In this document: positions 45,601 to 55,298 of the stretch, piece by piece | How positions within the stretch are numbered: the stretch's first letter is position 1 | Layout: every line of letters starts with the position of its first letter | Assembly: GCF_014839805.1 (NCBI RefSeq) | Contig: NC_051134.1 | Span: 7,037,170-7,101,169, forward strand | Origin: Manduca sexta | Lineage: Eukaryota > Arthropoda > Insecta > Lepidoptera > Sphingidae | DNA: 64,000 nucleotides | Direction: 5' to 3' | The notes under the pieces: model-generated | What the model was told of the DNA's origin: nothing | Databases searched by the model: none | The model's input: only the letters and a program-made list of their open reading frames with translations | Position numbers and translations under genes: made by a program

Positions 45601-45960
45601 TTCATTATATTCCTATGTCCCCTAGATGGGGCAGAGGGCATCCACAGTGCGCCGCCATCCCACTCGGTCTTGAGCTTCGCGTTTTATTTCGCTCCAGGTC
45701 TTCCCGATGTTCTTTGCCTCTGCGATGACGGTCCGCCGCCAGGTCTGCTTAGGGCGGCCACGTTTCCGCTTTCCTTGGGGATTCCAGTCTAGGGCTTGCC
45801 TCGGTATATGCTCAGGGTCCCTTCGGAGCGTGTGGCCGATCCATTTCCACTTGCGGCGTTTAATTTGTTGGTCAATCGCAGTCTCACCGCAGCGTTTCCA
45901 CAGATCTACGTTGGAAATTTTCTCAGGCCAGTAAACATCGAGGACACGGCGAAGACACCG
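45600..45960 (-). mobile_element. RTE-like LINE, C-terminal and 3' end fragment
   Basis: On the minus strand about 110 codons stay open, from near 45955 to a TAG at 45624-45622. Blocks are RRVLDVYWPEKISNVDLW, KWKWIGHTLRRD, QALDWNPQGKRKRGRPK, then TWRRTV, GWRRTVDALCPI and a stop. This is the conserved C-terminal region of RTE-type endonuclease/reverse-transcriptase LINEs. The polymerase and endonuclease are absent, so it is a 5'-truncated insertion. The frame is remarkably clean, which suggests a young copy. The plus-strand frame at 45707-45934 is its shadow. Confidence 0.8.
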
Positions 45961-46021
45961 ACCGACCGAAGCTAGTGAAGGAAGGGTTACAATCTATGTA
46001 GATTCAAATGAAGATGACAGA

Positions 46022-46063
46022 TGTCAAACGTAGTCTTTACATGTGTAAAAACTACGTTTGACA
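46022..46063. repeat. Inverted repeat, 13-bp arms
   Basis: TGTCAAACGTAGT (46022-46034) and its exact reverse complement ACTACGTTTGACA (46051-46063) flank a 16-base spacer that holds a smaller inner palindrome. It could be a hairpin in RNA or a small foldback relic. Confidence 0.8.
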
Positions 46064-47803
46064 ACATAAAATTTCGGGCCACGCATTTTACAATCCAAAG
46101 TTCTTAATAGTACTGGTACTTTCATTGGGTATTCGGGATACTCATCAGTCCATTTGCTAGTCATGCCATTTATTCATGAAAATTTATACAAGAAATTATA
46201 TAACCTCAAAAGTATAATCGAATGTTTGCGAACATTTCGTATCGAGTGACCTGCGCGTACCTGTGAGCCCATAATCACATTGATCCGGACTAGTGCTCTC
46301 AATACGCCGCCTTTGGTCGGCGCATCACCGCTCAAATAGCATTACTGCTCAATAACGCCTGATGCGATGCCGATGCAGCTGCTCCGAGATACTACCTATA
46401 ATTGGAAACTTGTGTACTTGATTGTTTGATTATGTGGTTTTATGTTAGCAGTTCTAATTAGCTCTATTATTTCTAATAGGAGACTTCTTGTAAGAATTAT
46501 GAATAAGTTTTTGACTACCTTTAATTAAATTCTTCTATTTCTTTGTTTCTTTTGGAAAAAATCTACTGTAACGTCATTTTAAACTTGATATTCTAGATAA
46601 GTCTATCAATCCGTATTTGCTCAATGCGGAAGGATATGGATCAAGCGCACTGTCTCGAAGTATCACGCTTTGTATATTCTTAATGGTAAAAGTACGGGCG
46701 TCACGCTTATCTGCCGAACATTTCAGTTTCGTCATTCAATAGGAAGAAGGTTAGTAAATAAATAAAATATCATTGTAAATTAAACATAATTAGCCCTCTG
46801 AGATTCGGCAAACTTTATACGATCTTAGTGCATTCCGGTCGATCTTCGTTTATTGGAACAGTAGTGGAGTGAGCGTCGGATACTCTAACTTTATTCGACT
46901 CTCGTTCACAAGACCGAGTTTGTATCAAGACTATCTCACTCTTTATTTTTAATAGCCAACTTAACCCCAACTTGTAATAGCCAGTTAATCAGAACTTTGA
47001 GATCCCGACGCCAACTTCCTAAACTTGCGAATTATGAAGTAATGAGCGTTGAAAAAACTCGAAAACTCTTTTATAACGCTATTTTGAGATAATAACAATT
47101 CAGACGGTACATTTTTTGCCCATTACGTTGAGTACTTAAAACCTTAAACCTGCTAAGTGCTGTGGCGATGGTTTAAATAGAAATCATTTTAATTGGTGAA
47201 TGCTCTGACCTAAATCTGTGTAAATTAATGATTTGGCCTTGAACTATAGATGTTAGAAGCGTTGCTCCCTCACCTGGTAGTAAGATCTAAGAATTACCAT
47301 CATTAACTATTATATAGCCAAGTGTGGATTCAGTACTGGGTCTAGGTACCCACAAATATTTTTTTTAAAGACACATTGATATGTTTAATAACATAAATAT
47401 TTTGTAACGTTCTACACGCGAATGATACGCATAATACTACTAGAGGCTGTTATTTATTTATGTTCAGAGAAAATTCCAACTTCTCATAGATAAGAGGTGA
47501 GAGTGTGTGTTGAAAATAAAACAAGTACATTGCACACACACAAATATATATTATATTATGATGATCCAGATTTTCGGGACGTGTTAGCAAACCGGCTTCG
47601 AATTTAGAAATCGATAACTAATCTGATATACTTCGAAAATATGAAAATGGAGCTAAGTCCCCACACGGCGTGAGTAAAGCGCCACTTAATTAACTGGTTG
47701 GGACGTCATTTGCGAAATCGGGTCATAGTACCTAGAACATGAAGACTATACGGTTACCTATTGTTATTATAGTCTTGTGATAAGTTTTTATTGACAGGGG
47801 CAT
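46064..47803. other. No gene recognised
   Basis: AT-rich DNA. A moderately CpG-rich, single-copy-looking patch spans about 46240-46400. No coding frame or repeat boundary is supported. Confidence 0.45.
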
Positions 47804-47811
47804 ATTAATAG

Positions 47812-48503
47812 CAGGGATGTTATGGATATGAAATTTCGGATCTGGCTACGAATATGGATATAGGAATAAAATTATAACGGATTCGGATACGGTTACGGAT
47901 ATAAAATTATTTCGAATTATCCGTTAGTTTCGGATAGTTTCGGTTATGGATATTAGATTAAAGTAAAGTAAAAATAGTACGTTATACAGTAGAGCGTCGA
48001 TTACTAACTATCGTTCATCGTCATCGTCGATTACTAATTATCGTTGAACTAATTTTGGGACATGTGTGTTTAGAAAACGTCTATGTTATGATTTCAGATG
48101 AAGTTTCAGTGAAGTAGTGCCACTCCCTGTCCGTGAAAAGTTTTTATCACATTGTTTACATTTTAAAAAATTATGTTAACTTGATCAAAAATGTCCAAAT
48201 TAAACTCGACTTTGGCCGCATTTTGTCCTTATAAATCAATTTAGTAACACAAAATTTTTCCGTCACTTTATTAAATTAAGTACTTGCCCATAAATAAAAA
48301 ATAACTGTTTATGAATGAGGTTATGTTATGACTAAAAATAACAAACTATGCAATATTCACGTGGCGCGCGAGCGGTAAAACAAAAAGCAGTCGTAACATA
48401 TTATCCGTAACTTATCCGAAACTCTTGTAACGGATACGGTTACGGTTACGGATATATTTTTATTTCGGATATTCGATCGTTTCGGAGCTCCATAACATAC
48501 ATT
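47812..48503. mobile_element. Non-autonomous hAT-like element, 692 bp
   Basis: Bracketed by the perfect 8-bp duplication ATTAATAG (47804-47811 and 48504-48511). The left end is CAGGGATGTTATGGA. The right end, reverse-complemented, is AATGTATGTTATGGA, so ten terminal bases agree and the outer five have decayed. Both ends carry clustered GGATACGGTTACGGATAT-type subterminal repeats, usual binding sites for hAT transposases. An 8-bp duplication and a CAGGG start define the hAT superfamily. There is no transposase frame. Confidence 0.8.
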
Positions 48504-48639
48504 ATTAATAGACGTAAATCAATTTAGATTATTATTATTACATCTTAATTTCTTCGTTATTTAATAAACACATATCAAGAACATCTATAACGGTAAATTA
48601 AGTCGGTCATAAGAAGAATTTTGACAGCTGATTTATTAT

Positions 48640-48824
48640 ACTGGGGCCTTATTCTCTATCCCGCACGTTATTTTAACAGTACGTAACAAGCACGTAACAC
48701 AACGCATCATGTTTAGTACTATAGAAATTTGGCTTACAGAATACCATTCCACTCACATTTCTTGAAGATAACATGACACGGCCGCGTTACGCGTTTACAC
48801 TTTCATACAGAATAAGGGCCCAGT
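48640..48824. mobile_element. MITE with 20-bp terminal inverted repeats, 185 bp
   Basis: ACTGGGGCCTTATTCTCTAT (48640-48659) pairs with the reverse complement of 48805-48824 at 18 of 20 bases. The body is non-coding and contains repeated GTAACA/ACGTAAC words. The target duplication is unclear. Confidence 0.75.
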
Positions 48825-49223
48825 GCTAAATCGGTTGACAATAGGCGTTTAAATGACAGAGTAAGTTTTGTATATTAAAGAGTTAAATAACTGAAATATT
48901 TGCTTCAGGACCTTTCTCAAAGATGAGATTGGTTCATTGTTATGGACCTTATTCGTTTAATTTTATAGGCCTTGTTGAAAGACGCAGTTTCGCTCTGAAG
49001 TCCTTTATCAGCTTAGACGCTGTCAAGTTACAGTCATCATACAGCATCTTAAGATCCTCGCTTATTCATAAAATAATATGTTCAAATGAAATCTTACGTA
49101 ATAATAAATACGACTATGTGATGGATTTTAAAGGCTGAGTTTTGTTTAGTTAACAGCGCCGACTCGGTTGGGAACAAGCTCTTAAAACACAGCTCAAGTT
49201 AGGTATTAAATAGTAAGACATTA
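48825..49223. other. No feature recognised
   Basis: A short gap between two MITEs. The 71-codon frame at 48923-49138 has no domain. Confidence 0.45.
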
Positions 49224-49623
49224 ACAGTCTTACTTATAAAAAAATCGCAAAGCTATGCTTAGTTAAAATACAAATTTACTCGATCAACTGTAAGTCAAAA
49301 CCCGCCATCTTAATAAGGTTCAAATTAGGAACGCGTGATGTTTTTGACAGCTATTTATATACTAATAATATCAGACCTGTATAATGTACTGTCCCACTGT
49401 TGGGCACGGGCCTCCTCTAACTACTAAGAGGGATTAGGCCTTAGTTCACCATGCTGGCCTAGTGCGGACTGGTAGACTTCACACACTCTCAAAATTCCTA
49501 TAGAGAATTTCTCAGGTATGCAGGTTTCCTCACGATGTTTTCCTTTAGCGCACCACACATACGGCTATTTTAGCACATCTTAACCACCTCTTAACGCTAA
49601 CACAAGTTTATAAGTAAGACTGT
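49224..49623 (-). mobile_element. MITE, family M1, interrupted by a SINE
   Basis: Terminal inverted repeats ACAGTCTTACTTATAAA (49224-49240) and its exact reverse complement (49607-49623) bound the element. Its body is the inverted equivalent of the copy at 38924-39106: AAGCTATGCTTAGTTAAAAT, TAAGTCAAAACCCGCCATCT, TTTTTGACAGCT, then CTTAACCACCTCTTAACGCT. A SINE (49357-49563) splits the body. This copy shows that the inverted repeat is 17 bp, longer than the decayed ends of the other copy. Confidence 0.8.
49357..49563 (-). repeat. S1 SINE, 5'-truncated, inside MITE M1
   Basis: On the minus strand this is the 3' two-thirds of S1, including the reverse complements of GTGCGGACTGGTAGACTTCA and TTCACCATGCTGGCCTAGTG, ending in a TATTAT tail. 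GCTATTT at 49350-49356 and 49564-49570 is its 7-bp target duplication. Comparison with the empty MITE at 38.9 kb confirms the insertion point. Confidence 0.8.
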
Positions 49624-50384
49624 ATATCGTCGCTGTAGGTGGAGAACTAAATAACTCAAAATTTCTAGTTACGAGATAAACGCGATTAACTGTTTTTTTT
49701 TCGTTATTTTTAAGAATTACTAAAAAACTATAAATAATTTTAGTGTCGGTATTTTTATATATCTTGGGTCTTATTATCTATTATATTATGCATTAACAAA
49801 AAAAACTCTGACCTGAAGAATAAAAATATAAAAAAATAAAAACTTCTGGTTTAATTCTGCCACGACAATGTTTTGTAAGTTTGCTGAAATAAACTAAATA
49901 ACTCGTATAGTTTTTTAGTTTTGCCACACTAGAAACCATATGGTAAAATAATTATAAGGTTAAATAATTGCAATTATAGAGTTTATTAAAGTGAATACCA
50001 TTAGGATTTTCAATATCTAAATTAAACAAATCAAGTTGTTTAGTTCTTCTACACACTTGATTAATTTTATTTACAAACAATAGACTCGAGGAAGAATTAA
50101 ACAACTCATTTTATTTAATTTCTTTACTATTGAACAGATTATAAGTCGCAGTTTATTGATTTTATTATTTAATTATTTACTTTTTCTACAACAAAATATA
50201 TATAATTTGAATATATTTATTTCTCCAGTTTTAACATAAAAAAGGTATAATTTCGAAACGGGATAAGATAACGAAATGCTTGTTAGGCCAAAATATGCGC
50301 CATGTTTTGGCCAACACAAAAGTGATGAAAGTCCAAAATGGCCAAAATCCGAGTTATTTAGTTCTCCACCTACAACGACGATAT
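49624..50384. mobile_element. DNA transposon-like element, 34-bp terminal inverted repeats
   Basis: ATATCGTCGCTGTAGGTGGA and onwards (49624-49657) is matched by the reverse complement of 50351-50384 at 33 of 34 bases. The outermost ATAT may be a palindromic target duplication, not part of the repeat. The 690-base interior is very AT-rich and non-coding. It echoes the terminal word AACTAAATAACTC several times (near 49893, 50038 and 50096). It abuts MITE M1 exactly at 49623/49624. Confidence 0.75.
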
Positions 50385-51049
50385 GTCTGCTTAAAACTAA
50401 TCAAAGATAAGAGTAATTTATTGATACCGACCTATGTTCTGGTTTGAATTGTTTTGCAGCCTGTATATTCATTTTAAAATTAAATAAGTAGGGGAGAAGA
50501 GCTCGACGCCTCAACCTACCACCAGTGTTTTATATTTCGAAATTCGTCTAATGATGCTACTGTTTATGGACAGTTGTCCGTCAAGCCGTCAAGCGACCGG
50601 TTTTCTCGTGTCCTTATTTAGTTGTATAAAAAAATCTTAAAACGTAACAGCGACATTTTAATATCTTAGGCGGATTTTTATGGTATCTTAGTCATGCCAT
50701 TCCGTTCATGCAGCAAATGATCTGCATACTCCTCTACAATTCTTAAAATTGAAATGGAATAAGCCGTTTCAATCCAATTTCAACTACTTATCCTCAAATA
50801 TTATTTGATCCCATTAATAATGAAAGCGATTATTGTGCTTGTTAAATTACCTGAAAACCATTTTACCTGGAGTAATGCCAATAAATCATAATGGACATCG
50901 ATCGTGGCATTTACTTTAATAAGGCTAAACTTGTGTTGTAGAAGTAAATCTTCTTTACGCACGCTTGACTTGGTGAGTAAGCTGTTGAATGTGTGACAAG
51001 TGTTACGAAAAGTGTGATCAGGCGAGGCGAAATGAAGTTGAGTGGGCAT
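50385..51049. other. No feature recognised
   Basis: AT-rich DNA. The minus-strand 82-codon frame at 50801-51049 shows no domain. Confidence 0.45.
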
Positions 51050-51122
51050 GTAGCTCCCGATAGCATAGCAGTTCGAAGCTTTCTCATTATATTTGTCTAC
51101 TCTTACGTTTATAACACTCTCA
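51050..51122 (+). mobile_element. Helitron fragment, same family as 37.1-37.9 kb
   Basis: CTCCCGATAGCATAGCAGTT, CGAAGCTTTCTCATTATATT and TTACGTTTATAACACTCTCA match the minus strand of 37365-37440 closely. Both ends of the Helitron are missing. The next 60 bases are G-rich (GGATCTAGGGGGGGGCAAGC) and belong to a different, unassigned repeat. Confidence 0.7.
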
Positions 51123-51251
51123 GTCAGCCCCGGATCTAGGGGGGGGCAAGCCAGGGCCCGTGCCCCGGGCGGCGAATTTAGAGGGCGGGAAATTCAAACT
51201 TGGCAGACGAATACACATTTCATCATTAACGCAACTTTGACTACTGCGACA

Positions 51252-51770
51252 TCTATACTCTATACTATTATATAAAGCTGAAGAGTTTGTTTGTTTGTTT
51301 GTTTGAACGCTCTAATCTCAGGAATAACTGGTTCAAACTGAAAAATTCTTTTTGTGTTGGATAGCCCTTTGTTTGTGGAGTGCTATAGGCTATATATCAT
51401 CACGCTATGACCAATAAGAGCGGAGCAGTAATGAAATATGTTGCAAAAACGGGGAAAATTTATTAGTTTTGAGAGCTTCTGTTGCGTGCGCTGCGTAAAC
51501 GGTTAAAGTTATGCAACAATGATGTATGACGGGATTGTTCCTCTTAAAAAGTTATACAAAAATTTATTATAAAACAAAGTCCCCCGCTGAATTTGTCTGC
51601 CTGAACGTGTTAAACTCAAAAACTACCCAACGTATTAAGATGAAATTTGGTATGGAAACAGTTTGAAAGCCAGGGAAGAACATAGGCTCCCGGGAAACTA
51701 TTACTTTTATAATGGGAAACTTTAGCCTGAAAAACTTTATAACGCGGGCGGAGCCGCGAGCAAAAGCTAG
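51252..51770 (+). mobile_element. Non-autonomous Helitron-like element, 519 bp
   Basis: Starts A|TCTATACTCTATACTATTA and ends ACGCGGGCGGAGCCGCGAGC, then AAAAGCTAG|T. The terminal stem (GCGGGCGGAGCCGCG region) and CTAG are the Helitron 3' signature, and insertion is between A and T. A GTTT array lies at 51286-51304. This is the best-preserved Helitron-like end in the window and has no protein frame. Confidence 0.75.
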
Positions 51771-51989
51771 TTCAGAATATAGGTTTTATATCAATCATAT
51801 CAGATATTACAATTTACTTTAAAACGGGTTGGAATTCTTCCCAGATTAAGCTTCGGGCAGTAATCTATATTAAATATTTATTCATATTTCTGGTGCAAGT
51901 CCGGCGAATAGATATCTTCTACTAGTTGCACATGCTAAAAACTCCACGGGGTGAAATCACTTATGCACGCAAAACTGTTCCGCATCCAA

Positions 51990-52215
51990 TTGTCGGGTAG
52001 ATCGCAGGGATTGCGCAGGTGTAATGTGCTGACTTAACTTCCACGGTTCGGTGTTCGATTCCGCGAACTTTCCCGCCAATTATTCTACCGCCGCTGGGAA
52101 ATCTGTGAGAGATGTTAGAACATAAATTATGTGTTGGCGGGCATATTAAAAATATTCCGAGAAATGTTCCTGTTCGGAGCCACAGTGTACGTGGGGTTTA
52201 AGATCAGTGAAGTTT
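51990..52215 (+). repeat. tRNA-derived SINE, family S4
   Basis: The A-box-like TTGCGCAGGTGTAATGTGC and B-box-like GGTGTTCGATTCCGCGA stand at tRNA-like spacing. A body follows (TTCTACCGCCGCTGGGAAAT, then GTTCGGAGCCACAGTGTACG). No cloverleaf is possible, and it is the only copy in the window, so the call rests on the box pair. Confidence 0.45.
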
Positions 52216-52377
52216 GGATTTATATAGCCTGTGCTTGATAACCTTTTTTTTGTTTCTGCAGTAAAAGTCTAAAGACCGTTATATTCTGTTTTGAAGGCGA
52301 AGTTAAAGAAATTCCGGGCTTTATAAAATTCACTTCTAACATTTCCAGCGGAAAATCATAATAACATGCCGTTGTTT

Positions 52378-52515
52378 TGAATGACGAGACGAGCTTGCCA
52401 TTCGTCTGATGGTAAGATCGCCCATAAACAGTAGAAACACTATCCAACATCTTAAATTACAAAGTATTGTTTGGTATTCCACTGCGCTCGCCGTCTTGAG
52501 ACATGAGATGTTAAG
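52378..52515 (+). repeat. Interspersed repeat, family R1 (copy 3)
   Basis: GAATGACGAGACGAGCTTGC, CATTCGTCTGATGGTAAG, CAGTAGAAACACTATCCAAC, then CACTGCGCTCGCCGTCTTGA and GACATGAGATGTTAAGTCT. It is cut off about 15 bases after the last block, compared with copy 1. Confidence 0.65.
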
Positions 52516-52860
52516 TCTATTGAAATTAAAATACTTTTTGGATTTTATCGCGGTTTATTATATTTTAGTTTTCTTCCGACGTTTCGATCCGTCAGTCAGA
52601 AGTCAGAAGCAACCGAGCATAACAAATTATAATAGAAACAAGAAAGCTTACAACTAGTATAGTACCAGGCATAGATATTGAGTATGTCTGTTCTGAATTG
52701 TGAGGAACTAATATAATTGTGAACTAGGCATGGTTTAAAATATGTGGAGAAGGAAAAATCATTTTAGTAAGATTATAAAGTTTTGTAAATGTGAATAAAT
52801 CATTTAACGTCAGCCTATCACTTTAAATAACCAAAATAAAACTATATATAAAACGGAAAA
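52516..52860. other. No feature recognised
   Basis: AT-rich DNA between a repeat and a possible regulatory block, with no supported feature. Confidence 0.45.
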
Positions 52861-52959
52861 AGACTCTAAATCCTCTGCTCACATTTACTTGCATATGTTG
52901 ATCCACTGCATTTTGAACTGTATGAGAGACAATAGAAGCCAAGAATTCGATTTGTGCAA

Positions 52960-53110
52960 ACCGCTGCACCGGGACAGGCGTGATGAATGCCCACTTTATG
53001 AACGAATTAAAATGGCCGCTGTGACTTATGACGTAATAACCACCGGCGATGACGTCACACGTCACCCGCCGCGCGGCCACAATGGGATTATTGCCTCTCC
53101 ACCGTTAAAC
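52960..53110. promoter_or_regulatory. CRE-containing CpG-rich block, possible enhancer or promoter
   Basis: A CpG-rich island in AT-rich DNA carries TGACGTAA (53029-53036), a full palindromic CRE TGACGTCA (53050-53057) and a further CGTCAC at 53060-53065. It also has AAAATGGCCGC (53009-53019), which resembles a YY1/Pleiohomeotic site. Two CRE-type sites within 30 bases suggest a CREB/ATF-responsive element. The overlapping open frames on both strands are probably incidental. Confidence 0.35.
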
Positions 53111-53159
53111 GAGCTTCCATTGAGGAAGAAATTTTACTTGTAGTTTCATGATGTATGCG

Positions 53160-53884
53160 GTATGCTTTGTTGGCGGATTTTTATGAGATTTTTAGGTGTT
53201 TTCAACCTGGTGTCGTCGAGATTATAATTTAATTTGTTCACTTTCTGTGAACCTGATAGATTATGTCTGTCAAACATAATTTTTGGCTTATCTACACATT
53301 CAAACGGTTCCAAAAAGCTTAAATCACTCTTCCGAAGCCTTTGGTATATCAGGTACCAAGAAACAAAGTAGATTCTAAAGGTAAATTATATTTTATCTGC
53401 GACCGCATATTTTTTTGTTAAACCATCAGACTTCTCCTTTGAGTTTTCATTTTATCTTCCTTTACCATCCTTTACATTAAAACCTTTTACAGAATGCTTA
53501 TCGTCAACGGTAAATACTTTACATACCAATTTTTCATTGTTAAGATCCCTTAATTACAATAAAAGCACTTCCTTTTAAAACATTTTATAACAATGGTCCA
53601 CCATAATGGTAATAATTTTTCAAATTCCAGAGAATTTTATAGACTAATTAACTTTTATATCCTGGCATAAACAATGGCTTTAGAGGGAATAAAATTACTT
53701 CTGTACATTTTAATGTAACCATTCCATTATTCTAAACATCTCGTAAGCATCGTGGTGGAGCAAAGGAACTAAAGAATTAACTAAGGTTCAGGATGGAGTT
53801 GTCTCTTCTCTGAGTTAATGAAGTAATACTTGGAGTCGCGAATTGTATGAATGTGGTAATTTTTCCTCTTTGCGTAATAAGAAA
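53160..53884. other. No feature recognised
   Basis: AT-rich DNA with no supported feature. Confidence 0.5.
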
Positions 53885-54100
53885 CGCGCATCACACCTTT
53901 GTCCCGCAACGGGTAGTTGGAGGTGCAAACAAGGCAACTACTTTAACAATGTGTGTTCCGTCCCATGATGTGATAGAGGGCCTACTATTATGCGGGCACC
54001 AATTTCAGACTCGGAGCTGACATTGGACAAAAAAATCCATTATCTCTGCACGACCTGGGATTCGAATCCGCGAGAGAACATAGTCGAGCCTTATTTGCAG
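53885..54100 (-). repeat. tRNA-derived SINE, family S2
   Basis: On the minus strand a B-box GGATTCGAATCCC lies at about 54070-54058, followed by body words that match the copy at 25.9 kb (reverse complements of CGTCCCATGATGTGATAGAG and GGGCACCAATTTCAGACTCG) and a tail towards 53885. The A box is decayed. Confidence 0.55.
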
Positions 54101-54824
54101 AAATCGCTGAACTACGTCATAAGATATTATAGATGTAATTTGTATAATACGCTTCTATACAACAGCCGTTTGGTGCGCTGAGAAGATCGCTCGTCTGATA
54201 ATTTGAAGCTGAATCTCATCTGGAGCTTCTAATATCAAAGCAATTTGTCGCGTTGCTCTGATCTTGTTACCGTCACATATTAGATGCTGAGTACCATAAT
54301 GTTTAATTTTGTAAGAACTCTCTAGCTACAATTATATGACCTAAAAACATATTCTGTACTTATAGCCTAGGAATTAAAAGAAGGCTTAGGTTACCGGTTT
54401 AAGGCTGGATAAAAAGATAGAAAAAAAGACGTTATTCAAAATTACAAAAATGTCTCTTCCTGACTCCTGGGGTTTTTTTTTTTTCTTATTATTCATTCCT
54501 TTTAATGTTTAATTTTTAACCAGCCCAGTTAAGTGCGATTGTCGTGTAATTGAGAATTGTTTAGCGTTTTTTATTTAAATAAGGGCAAAGAGAATGAAAA
54601 TTGTTTGTTATAAAGTTTTAGAAGATTAAAAATATGAGGGATCTTTTTGATAATTTTGTTATCCAGTGGAATAACGGAATAAAAAGAAATGCAATTGAAA
54701 GTAATTTACAAAAAATAGCATGCAATACAAAGAATATTGCATATCATTATTTTTTTAGTTGCTAGCAAACAAGACATTCTATGGCAATAAAGGATCAAGG
54801 TTCAGGAACATCTGATACTTCACT
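54101..54824. other. No feature recognised
   Basis: AT-rich DNA with a short T-run near 54472-54484. Nothing else is supported. Confidence 0.5.
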
Positions 54825-55110
54825 GGTGGTACGTCTCTCATACGTGAGAGTCCGTCTGTCTAGGTATATTGCAATGTCTTTTTCTGCCGCCAAACAGTAG
54901 TGTGTAATCTCTGTTATGTTCCAGTTTGAAGGACATTGTAGTCCGTGTAACTACTGAACAAAATAAGACTTAACATCTCATGTCTCAGGATGGTGAGCGC
55001 AGTTGACTATCAAACAACACTTTGTAATTCAAGGTTTTGTATGGTGTTTCTTCTGTTTATGGTCGTATTCCTTACCATCAGGCAAACGGAAAGCTCGTCT
55101 CATGACTGAA
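54825..55110 (-). repeat. Interspersed repeat, family R1 (copy 4, inverted)
   Basis: On the minus strand it has the R1 order: GAGACGAGCTTTCCGTTTGC, CTGATGGTAAGGAATACGAC, CAGAAGAAACACC, ACTGCGCTCACCATCCTGAG and CTGTTTGGCGGCAGAAAAAG, ending in the reverse complement of GTACGTCTCTCATACGTGAG. With copy 1 it defines a body of about 290 bases. Confidence 0.65.
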
Positions 55111-55266
55111 AGCAATAAAATTTATTTAAAAAATCCGCAATAATATAAAAATTCAAATATTTTATTACAAATCAGACTTACATAAGAGCTTAAAATATAC
55201 AAAAATAAATAAAATTACAGGAAATTATAAACAACGCAAATTACCAGGGGTACCCAAACTAGGCAA

Positions 55267-55298
55267 GGCCTGTATCTTGGGAAACCAAGATACAGGCC
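55267..55298. repeat. Perfect 14-bp hairpin with GAAA loop
   Basis: GGCCTGTATCTTGG (55267-55280), loop GAAA, then the exact reverse complement CCAAGATACAGGCC (55285-55298). In RNA this would be a very stable stem capped by a GNRA tetraloop. In DNA it is a short inverted duplication. Confidence 0.85.

Noticed and set aside
45707..45934. 75-codon plus-strand frame
   Set aside because: Antisense of the RTE-like LINE C-terminus.
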